From Roseovarius sp. MMSF_3281 (lineage in GTDB: Bacteria; Pseudomonadota; Alphaproteobacteria; Rhodobacterales; Rhodobacteraceae), in the NCBI RefSeq assembly GCF_030733685.1, contig NZ_JASHIM010000002.1, forward strand, positions 1-64,000: a stretch of DNA of 64,000 nt, in the 5' to 3' direction. Positions 57,497-64,000 of the stretch are shown piece after piece. The notes under the pieces were generated by a model, which saw nothing but the letters and a program-made list of their open reading frames with translations, was not told the origin of the DNA and did not search any database. The position numbers and the translations under genes are program-made. Numbering within the stretch: the stretch's first letter is position 1; every line of letters begins with the position of its first letter.

Positions 57497-57643
57497 GGAT
57501 GTCACTCTGCCCCCGGCGTTGATTGCCGCCGACATTACAAAGCCAAGGGCGCGCATGAAACCCGAAAACCCGCTTGCGGTTGAGGCTTATGCAAACCCCC
57601 GCTATGGAGTATCAAATCCGACTGATCCCAATAAGGCCGCGAC

Positions 57644-59899
57644 ATGTCCAAACCCAAGTTCACCCGTGAAGAGGCGCTTGCCTTCCATCTTGAACCCACC
57701 CCCGGCAAGTTCGAGATCACGGCCACCGTCCCGATGACCACCCAACGCGACCTGTCGCTGGCCTATTCCCCCGGCGTCGCCGTGCCTTGCGAGGAGATCG
57801 CGGAAAACCCCGGTCTGGCCTATGACTACACCAACAAGGGCAACCTCGTGGCGGTCATCTCGAACGGCACCGCCGTTCTGGGCCTTGGCAACCTTGGCGC
57901 GCTGGGCTCCAAACCGGTGATGGAGGGCAAATCGGTCCTCTTCAAACGCTTTGCCGATGTGAATTCCATCGACATCGAACTCGATACCGAAGACCCCGAG
58001 GAATTCATCAAGGCGGTGGAACTCATGGGGCCGACCTTCGGCGGCATCAACCTCGAAGACATCAAGGCGCCCGAGTGTTTCATCATCGAGCAAACCCTCA
58101 AAGAGCGGATGGACATCCCCGTTTTCCACGACGATCAGCACGGCACCGCCGTGATCTGTGCCGCGGGCCTGATCAACGCGCTGCACCTCTCGGGCAAGAA
58201 AATCGAGGATTGCAAGATCGTGCTGAACGGTGCGGGGGCTGCCGGCATCGCCTGTATCGAACTGCTCAAGGCCATGGGCGCGCGGCACGAAAACTGTATC
58301 GTCTGTGATACCAAGGGCGTGATCTATCAGGGCCGCACCGAGGGCATGAACCAATGGAAATCGGCCCACGCCGTCGCCACGGACCTGCGCACATTGGAAG
58401 AGGCGATGAAACAGACCGATGTTTTCCTTGGCGTATCGGTCAAGGGCGCCGTGACCCAGGATATGGTCGCCTCCATGGCCGATAACCCGGTGATCTTCGC
58501 CATGGCGAACCCCGACCCGGAAATCACCCCCGAAGAAGCCCACGAGGTCCGCCCCGATGCCATCGTCGCCACCGGGCGTAGCGATTATCCTAACCAGGTG
58601 AACAACGTCCTTGGTTTTCCCTACCTGTTCCGTGGCGCGCTCGATGTGCATGCCCGCGCGATCAACGACGAAATGAAAATCGCCTGCGCCGAGGCTTTGG
58701 CCGAACTGGCCCGCGCCGATGTGCCCGACGAGGTTGCCATGGCCTATGGCCGCAAACTGGCCTTCGGGCGCGATTACATCATTCCCACCCCCTTCGATCC
58801 GCGCCTGATCCACACCGTGCCGCCCGCCGTCGCCAAGGCCTGCATGGATACCGGCGCCGCGCGCCGCCCCATCGTGGATATGGATGCGTATGAGCAAACC
58901 CTTGCCGCCCGGATGGATCCCACGGCCTCGATCCTGCGCTCGATCAACGCCCGCGCCCGCAATGCACAGGCCCGGATGATCTTTGCCGAAGGCGATGACC
59001 CCCGCGTTCTGCGTGCCGCCGTGCAATATCAGCGCTCGGGCCTGGGCAAGGCCATCGTTGTCGGCCGCGACGATGACGTGAAAGCCAAGCTTGAGGCCGC
59101 AGGCCTCGGCGATGCCGTGCGTGAGCTGGAAGTCACCAACGCCGCGAAAACCGACCGTTTGGATGACTACAAGGAATTCCTTTACCAACGCCTGCAACGC
59201 AAGGGCCACGACCGGCAGGATATCCACCGCATGGCCGCCCGCGACCGGCATGTTTTCGCGGCGCTCATGCTGGCCCATGGCCATGGCGATGGCCTTGTCA
59301 CCGGGGCCACCCGCAAATCCGCCCATGTGATGGAGCGGATCAATCACGTCTTTGACGTCAACGCCGAAAACGGCGTGGCAGGGGTCACCGCCCTTTTGCA
59401 CAAGGGCCGTATCGTGTTGATTGCCGACACATTGGTGCATGAATGGCCGGATGAGGAAGACCTCGCCAATATCGCCACCCGTGCCGCCGGTGTCGCCCGG
59501 CACCTCGGGCTTGAGCCACGCGTCGCTTTCGTCAGCTTCTCAACCTTCGGCTATCCCAAATCCGAACGGGCCGAGAAAATGCATCTCACGCCCGAGGTGC
59601 TCAAGCGTCGCGGCGTGGATTTCGAATACGAAGGCGAAATGACGGTCGATGTCGCGCTCAACAAACTGGCACAGGAAAGCTATCCGTTTCAGCGCCTCAC
59701 CGGCCCGGCCAACATCCTCGTGGTGCCCGCGCGCCACTCGGCCTCGATCTCGGTGAAACTGATGCAGGAAATGGCCGGCGCCACCGTCATCGGCCCGATC
59801 CTGTCAGGCATCGACAAATCGATTCAGATTTGTTCGTCCACCTCCACCGCCAGCGATGTGTTGAACATGGCGGTACTGGCGGCTTGCAAGGTGGGCTAA
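57644..59899 (+). CDS. maeB: NADP-dependent malic enzyme with phosphotransacetylase-like domain
   Basis: MaeB decarboxylates malate to pyruvate, making NADPH. The 751-residue protein has the malic enzyme part at residues about 1-425 (YSPGVAVPCEEI, NGTAVLGLGNLGALGSKPVMEG, HDDQHGTA, GAGAAGIACIELL) and a C-terminal phosphotransacetylase-like part (ARMIFAEGDDPRVLRAAV, VTGATRKSA). The second part is regulatory, not catalytic, in this family. AAGG precedes the ATG. Confidence 0.96.
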   Translation: MSKPKFTREEALAFHLEPTPGKFEITATVPMTTQRDLSLAYSPGVAVPCEEIAENPGLAYDYTNKGNLVAVISNGTAVLGLGNLGALGSKPVMEGKSVLFKRFADVNSIDIELDTEDPEEFIKAVELMGPTFGGINLEDIKAPECFIIEQTLKERMDIPVFHDDQHGTAVICAAGLINALHLSGKKIEDCKIVLNGAGAAGIACIELLKAMGARHENCIVCDTKGVIYQGRTEGMNQWKSAHAVATDLRTLEEAMKQTDVFLGVSVKGAVTQDMVASMADNPVIFAMANPDPEITPEEAHEVRPDAIVATGRSDYPNQVNNVLGFPYLFRGALDVHARAINDEMKIACAEALAELARADVPDEVAMAYGRKLAFGRDYIIPTPFDPRLIHTVPPAVAKACMDTGAARRPIVDMDAYEQTLAARMDPTASILRSINARARNAQARMIFAEGDDPRVLRAAVQYQRSGLGKAIVVGRDDDVKAKLEAAGLGDAVRELEVTNAAKTDRLDDYKEFLYQRLQRKGHDRQDIHRMAARDRHVFAALMLAHGHGDGLVTGATRKSAHVMERINHVFDVNAENGVAGVTALLHKGRIVLIADTLVHEWPDEEDLANIATRAAGVARHLGLEPRVAFVSFSTFGYPKSERAEKMHLTPEVLKRRGVDFEYEGEMTVDVALNKLAQESYPFQRLTGPANILVVPARHSASISVKLMQEMAGATVIGPILSGIDKSIQICSSTSTASDVLNMAVLAACKVG

Positions 59900-59901
59900 C
59901 C

Positions 59902-59935
59902 CAAAGAAAACGGGCCGGCCCTGATGGACCGGCCC
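59902..59935 (-). terminator. Intrinsic terminator after msrA (possibly bidirectional)
   Basis: A hairpin with GGGCCGG (59912-59918) and CCGGCCC (59929-59935) lies between convergent maeB and msrA. Read on the minus strand it is followed by GTTTTCTTT, a good termination tract for msrA. It may also help to end maeB transcription. Confidence 0.7.
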
Positions 59936-59956
59936 AAACTCTTTAACGAACCTTAT

Positions 59957-60619
59957 TCAGTTCACGAACGGCGCGGCCCCGCCCCACAGGGCCTTTACCC
60001 GCTGATCCCGGCCACAGGCATCGCGATAGCGCTTGTAAGCCGCCGATTGCCTTTTCGGGCCAAAGCGGGTCAGCACGATTTTGTCACCCTTGTAATAGTC
60101 CTGATGATAATCCTCGGCCTCGTAGAACTCCTTGGCTTGCAAGACCGGCGTCACGATTTTCTGGCCCAGGGTTTTCTCCGCCTCCGCTTTGGCAGCCTCT
60201 GCCGCCCGCTTTTGCGCCGGGTTAGAAACGAATATCGCCGTGCTATAACTCATCCCGCGATCACAGAATTGCCCGCCCGCATCGGTCGGATCGACCGAAC
60301 GGAAGAACATGTCGTAAAGCTGCCGGGCTGATACCTTGGCAGGGTCGTACTTGATCTCAACCGCCTCGTAATGCCCGGTTCCACCGCGCACCACTTGCTT
60401 GTAGGTGGGGTTCGCCACGTCCCCGCCGGTATAGCCGGAAACGGCTTCACGCACGCCCCTGACCTTTTCAAAATCCGCCTCGACGCACCAGAAACAGCCC
60501 CCCGCAACGGTGATGACCTCGGTACCGGCGGCTTGGGCGGTTTTCACATGCGCGCCAAATCCAATGGTGATCAAAACCGCTAAAAGCCCCGCTTTCAGGT
60601 TTCGCATTTGCCGTTTCAT
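59957..60619 (-). CDS. msrA: Exported peptide methionine sulfoxide reductase MsrA
   Basis: MsrA reduces methionine-S-sulfoxide in proteins. The 220-residue protein has the catalytic GGCFWCVEADFEKVRGV near residue 38, SGYTGG, and HYEAVEIKYDP. Before that lies a signal peptide (NLKAGLLAVLITIGFGAHVKTAQA), so it should work in the periplasm. The start is ATG 60619, eight bases after GGAGG. No msrB is adjacent. Confidence 0.92.
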   Translation of the reverse strand: MKRQMRNLKAGLLAVLITIGFGAHVKTAQAAGTEVITVAGGCFWCVEADFEKVRGVREAVSGYTGGDVANPTYKQVVRGGTGHYEAVEIKYDPAKVSARQLYDMFFRSVDPTDAGGQFCDRGMSYSTAIFVSNPAQKRAAEAAKAEAEKTLGQKIVTPVLQAKEFYEAEDYHQDYYKGDKIVLTRFGPKRQSAAYKRYRDACGRDQRVKALWGGAAPFVN

Positions 60620-60776
60620 GGCCAAGCCCTCCAATTCGATGCCCTCACCTTGCCCGTCTTCAACGCGGCCGCCAATTCAACCCGGTGTGATCTCACGCAG
60701 TGGTGATCTGAATTTACCGCTTGGAACTTGAAACCGTCGGGCCTAGCCTCGCCTCGAACGGCAAACAGGGGGCCAT

Positions 60777-61685
60777 ATGGCAGATCACCAAACCACCCAT
60801 CAGGCGCAGGAAGATGCGCGGAACGAAACCATCAAGATCTGGCTCAACGGTGACATCGTGCCCAAGCACGAGGCCAAGGTCAGCGTTTATGACAGCGGTT
60901 TCATGCTGGGCGATGGCGTGTGGGAAGGGCTGCGCCTTTATAATGGCACCTGGGCCTTTATCGATGAGCATCTCGACCGGCTGTTCGAGGCGGCCAAAGC
61001 TATTGACCTTGATATCGGCATGACCCGGGATCAGGTGTTTCAGGCCGTGTTAGACACGCAAAAGGCCAACGACATGGAAACCGATGCGCACGCCCGCCTT
61101 ATGGTGACGCGCGGGGTTAAAACGCGCCCGTTTCAGCATCCGTCGCTGTCGCAACAGGGGCCGACCATGACCATCATCATGGAACACTCCAAGCCCAGGA
61201 TCGCCCGGCCGATCCGTCTGGCCACCGTGCCGCATCTGCGTGGCCTGCCCATGACGCAAGACCCCAAGCTGAACTCGCATTCCAAGCTGAATTGCATCCT
61301 TGCCTGTATCGCCGCCGAAAAGGCCGGGGCCGACGAAGGCTTGATGCTGGATGTCCATGGCTTCGTGAACACCACCAATGCCTGCAATTTCTTCATCGTC
61401 CGCAAGGGCGAGGTTTGGACCTCGACGGGTGACTATTGCATGAACGGCATCACCCGGCAAAAGGTGATCGACCTCTGCCGCGAGGATGGAATCCCGGTTT
61501 TTGAGCGGAATTACTCCCTTGTCGATGCCTATGGCGCCGACGAGGCGTTCTTGACGGGGACTTTCGGTGCGCAAACCCCCGTGGGCGAGATTGATGGCCG
61601 CCCCATCGGCACCGGCGAAATGGGGCCCGTCACAACCCGGATCAGGGAACTATACAAGTCTCTGATTCAGCGTAACTGCGCCTAA
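60777..61685 (+). CDS. Class IV (branched-chain/D-amino acid type) aminotransferase
   Basis: This 302-residue PLP enzyme of fold type IV has VYDSGFMLGDGVWEGLRLYNG near residue 40, the PLP lysine in LNSHSKLN, a VNTTNACNFFIVRKG segment and TGTFGAQTPVGEIDGR. It could be an IlvE-type or D-alanine-type enzyme; the motifs do not decide. AGGGGG precedes the ATG. The sulfotransferase-like gene follows after 24 bases and is likely co-transcribed. Confidence 0.85.
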   Translation: MADHQTTHQAQEDARNETIKIWLNGDIVPKHEAKVSVYDSGFMLGDGVWEGLRLYNGTWAFIDEHLDRLFEAAKAIDLDIGMTRDQVFQAVLDTQKANDMETDAHARLMVTRGVKTRPFQHPSLSQQGPTMTIIMEHSKPRIARPIRLATVPHLRGLPMTQDPKLNSHSKLNCILACIAAEKAGADEGLMLDVHGFVNTTNACNFFIVRKGEVWTSTGDYCMNGITRQKVIDLCREDGIPVFERNYSLVDAYGADEAFLTGTFGAQTPVGEIDGRPIGTGEMGPVTTRIRELYKSLIQRNCA

Positions 61686-61709
61686 ATCCCTATTTTCAGG
61701 AGACTGCCC

Positions 61710-62423
61710 ATGCGCCTTGCAATGTGGTCCGGCCCCCGCAACCTTTCGACGGCGATGATGTATTCCTTCGGCGCGCGGTCGGATTTCGCCGTGGTTGATG
61801 AGCCCTTCTATGCCGCCTATCTCGCGCTCACGGGGCTACAGCATCCGATGCGCGATGAAATCATCGCCTCGCAGCCGACCGATCCACAAAAGGTTGTGGA
61901 TCAATTAATAGGCCCTGTTCCCGCGCAAAAGCCGCATTTCTACCAAAAGCACATGGCGCAGCACATGATTGACGGGGTGCCGCGCGATTGGGTGGCGCAG
62001 GTCACCAATGTCTTTCTCATCCGTCACCCCGCCCGCGTCGCGGCCAGTTTCTCGGCGAAATACGACAACCCCACGCTGGCCGATATCGGTTTTATCCAAC
62101 AGGCGGAACTCTACGATCATCTCACAGAACAGGGCCAAACCCCCGTAGTGATCGATTCCGCCGATATCCGCCGCGCGCCCGAAACCATGCTGAAACGGCT
62201 TTGTGCCGCGATTGATCTGCCTTGGGATCCCGGCATGCTCCACTGGCCCAAGGGTGGCCATCCTGACGATGGCGTCTGGGCCGCGCATTGGTATGCCTCG
62301 GTGCATGGCTCCAGCGGATTTGCCGCTGCCGAAGGGCCCTTGCCCGCGCTTGACGGCCAGCGCGCGGACCTCGCCAAGGCCGCCATGCCCGCCTATGAAA
62401 AGCTCCGCGCCGTGGCCCTTTAA
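61710..62423 (+). CDS. Sulfotransferase-like P-loop protein linked to the aminotransferase
   Basis: This 237-residue protein starts MRLAMWSGPRNLSTAMMYSF, a P-loop variant of the sulfotransferase fold, and has a 3'-phosphate-type motif VFLIRHPARVAASFSAKY near residue 108. Related proteins are often named after branched-chain aminotransferase because of their constant neighbour (recalled). AGGAG precedes the ATG. Its substrate is unknown and it is outside the polysaccharide locus. Confidence 0.75.
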   Translation: MRLAMWSGPRNLSTAMMYSFGARSDFAVVDEPFYAAYLALTGLQHPMRDEIIASQPTDPQKVVDQLIGPVPAQKPHFYQKHMAQHMIDGVPRDWVAQVTNVFLIRHPARVAASFSAKYDNPTLADIGFIQQAELYDHLTEQGQTPVVIDSADIRRAPETMLKRLCAAIDLPWDPGMLHWPKGGHPDDGVWAAHWYASVHGSSGFAAAEGPLPALDGQRADLAKAAMPAYEKLRAVAL

Positions 62424-62424
62424 C

Positions 62425-62456
62425 GCAAAAACCCCGGCCAAACGGCCGGGGGCTTT
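62425..62456 (-). terminator. Bidirectional intrinsic terminator
   Basis: CCCCGGCC (62433-62440) and GGCCGGGG (62445-62452) form an eight-base perfect stem with loop AAAC between convergent genes. The minus-strand copy is followed by TTTTTG, a good terminator for the gene at 62479; the plus-strand side has only GCTTT. Confidence 0.75.
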
Positions 62457-62478
62457 AAGTCATAGGGGTCGTCAGGGG

Positions 62479-64000
62479 TTAGCCCACGTTGCGGGCCTCG
62501 GCCCGAAAGTCGGTATTGTCGGTCACGCAAAACCGTCCGCCCTTCAACTTCTGCAGCTTGCCCTGACGCAGCAACTGGCCAAAGGTGCGCAGCCCGTCTT
62601 CACGGCTGAAATCGTGGCCTTCGACTTCCTTCAGCTTGCCCATCAGCATCGGGCGCGAGAATTGCGCGCGGCCCTCGATATCCGACATGTAAGCCGCCGC
62701 TGCCTCAAGCAGTTCGGGCAGGTCGCGGGCGCCCATTTCCTCGGCAAACTCGGTAAAATTGCTGCCATCTGCGTTTGCCTCGGGTTCTTCCACGACTGCG
62801 GCTGATACGCGGCGGGGCCGCACCGGCTCGTTTTGTACATCCACGCGTTGCTCGGCCACCAGTTTCAGGGGCGCGGGCCCGCTGGATGCAACGCTGGGCC
62901 GGGTGGCGCGTGGCCGGCCTTCACTGGGTTCCGGGCGGCGCGGGCGCACCACGCTGGCCAGATCGCTCCGGTAAGGCGAATCATCGACATCTTCCTTCAG
63001 CGTCGCACCGGCCTTTTTCTCGGCGCGGGTCGCGGCAACCGCGGCGCGCAAATGCTGGATCGCGTTGCGCCGCTTGTTGGTTTCCGGCGCATCAAGCTGT
63101 GTATCCGCTTCTTCGAAAATCCGTGCCAAGTCGGCCTGACGTTCGGCGCGTTGAAGTTTCGAAGCCCCACGCCGCGATTGTTCGTCTTCGGCGCTGTCCG
63201 CCTCGGGCTCGGGGGTGTCCAGGATCGCTGCCTCGGCGGTACCGTCCTTTTCGGGCGTGTCGGCTGTGGCCTCGTTCTCAACCTGATCCGCGTCGGTCAG
63301 GCGCAGCGGCACGCTTTCCTCGGCCTCAAACTCCGGCTTGGTCGAGTCCTCGACCTCGGATTGGCCAAACTCGGCCTCCACTTCGGCCAGCTCGCGTTGC
63401 AGCTCGGCTTCTTCCTCGGCGCTCAGGCCCGAATCATCGCCGAAAAGGTTATCGTCAACGCTCTTGTCGTCGTCCTCTTCGAAATACCCTTCCGAAAGGG
63501 CCGCCTCGAACTCGCTCCGCTTCATCTTGACCACGCGGGCCTGAACCACAGGGCGGTCTTCGGGGCGATCTTCCGCGGCCTCAGTAGGCGCAGCCTCGGT
63601 TTCGGCCTGAACCGCATCCTCGGGCATCGCATCGGCCAGCAACTGCGCCAGGGTATCCTCGGCCAGGTCAACCGGCTCGGCCTTTGCCGTTTTCTGGGCG
63701 GTCTCGGGTTCGGGCGCTTGCCCGGCGTCCTGCTGTGGCGCGTCACCCTGCGCCGCGTCGATAATCGACGACAAATCAGGCTCATCCGCTTCGGCTTGTG
63801 CGGCACTTTCTGCCGCGTCGTCCTCGCTCAGGGCATCATCCAGTTCGGCGGCCGTTTCGCTCAGGAAATCCTGCGCGTGCTCGTCCTCGGAATACACCGT
63901 GTCTTCGAACCCGGCTTCGGATCCGTCCACAAGCGATCGAATACGCCGCAGGCGGTCGGCCACACTGTCACCCTCTTCTGCGGCCTCGGCGGGTGCCGGT
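62479..64000 (-). CDS. Acidic low-complexity protein, partial at the window edge
   Basis: The frame is open to the end of the window, and the codon at 63963 (GTG, in DSVADRLRRIR) looks internal, so the true start is outside. The visible part has over 300 residues very rich in E, D and A with short arginine-rich stretches. A conserved-looking folded C-terminus of about 100 residues follows (FTEFAEEMGARDLPELLEAAAAYMSD, then FGQLLRQGKLQKLKGGRF). I do not recognise the family. The composition suggests a disordered scaffold. Confidence 0.7.
   Translation of the reverse strand, partial: PAPAEAAEEGDSVADRLRRIRSLVDGSEAGFEDTVYSEDEHAQDFLSETAAELDDALSEDDAAESAAQAEADEPDLSSIIDAAQGDAPQQDAGQAPEPETAQKTAKAEPVDLAEDTLAQLLADAMPEDAVQAETEAAPTEAAEDRPEDRPVVQARVVKMKRSEFEAALSEGYFEEDDDKSVDDNLFGDDSGLSAEEEAELQRELAEVEAEFGQSEVEDSTKPEFEAEESVPLRLTDADQVENEATADTPEKDGTAEAAILDTPEPEADSAEDEQSRRGASKLQRAERQADLARIFEEADTQLDAPETNKRRNAIQHLRAAVAATRAEKKAGATLKEDVDDSPYRSDLASVVRPRRPEPSEGRPRATRPSVASSGPAPLKLVAEQRVDVQNEPVRPRRVSAAVVEEPEANADGSNFTEFAEEMGARDLPELLEAAAAYMSDIEGRAQFSRPMLMGKLKEVEGHDFSREDGLRTFGQLLRQGKLQKLKGGRFCVTDNTDFRAEARNVG

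Noticed and set aside
57602-59503. Open frame of 633 codons on the minus strand, rich in G and H
   Set aside because: It is the antisense shadow of maeB in high-G+C sequence and has no recognisable domain or start.

Overview
The window reads as a chromosomal segment of a marine Roseobacter-type alphaproteobacterium (Rhodobacterales). The evidence is moderately high G+C, the synteny maf-aroE-coaE-dnaQ | hemJ-rho-mnmE-mnmG-rsmG-parA-parB, an MnmG that starts MFHVKH, a psd-pssA-pmtA phospholipid operon, a malic enzyme fused to a phosphotransacetylase-like domain, and RTX and DUF2793 proteins. This assignment rests on protein recognition, not on a database search.

Region 1 (about 1-32.6 kb) is an accessory surface-polysaccharide locus. 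A secreted RTX protein with a beta-propeller-like N-terminus opens it. Next come a capsule-type ABC permease, hexapeptide acyltransferases, a GT2-GT4 fusion glycosyltransferase, a rhamnosyltransferase-like GT2, a KpsE-like export protein with its KpsT-like ATPase, five stand-alone sulfotransferase-family genes, a 542-residue glycosyltransferase-like protein, a 1301-residue multidomain glycosyltransferase and a DegT sugar aminotransferase. The dTDP-rhamnose operon rmlC-rmlB-X-rmlD-rmlA follows, where X is an in-frame methyltransferase-sulfotransferase fusion, and then ugd (UDP-glucuronate). Together they could build and export a rhamnose- and uronate-containing, acylated and probably sulfated polymer. 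Inside this locus sits a phage-like cassette: a DUF2793 spike or fibre protein plus two small genes. Clusters of the same YGTACR half-sites lie upstream of the RTX gene and of the DUF2793 cassette and nowhere else that I could find.

Region 2 (32.8-42.5 kb) is housekeeping: psd-pssA-pmtA (phosphatidylserine to PE to PC), an MFS transporter, timA-mltA-smr, fxsA, secB, then dnaQ, coaE, aroE and maf on the minus strand.

Region 3 (42.5-50.3 kb) is the likely replication origin and centromere. An AT-rich gap with several one-mismatch DnaA boxes separates maf (leftward) from hemJ (rightward). The flanking genes point away from it, and two perfect 16-base parS sites lie inside the 5' ends of mnmG and rsmG, just before parAB.

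Region 4 (50.3-64 kb) has a YbaN-like gene, hemW-rdgB-rph opposite hrcA-grpE, mutS, maeB, a periplasmic msrA, a class IV aminotransferase paired with a sulfotransferase-like gene, and an acidic low-complexity protein that runs off the right edge. I saw no tRNA, rRNA, CRISPR array, insertion sequence or complete prophage.
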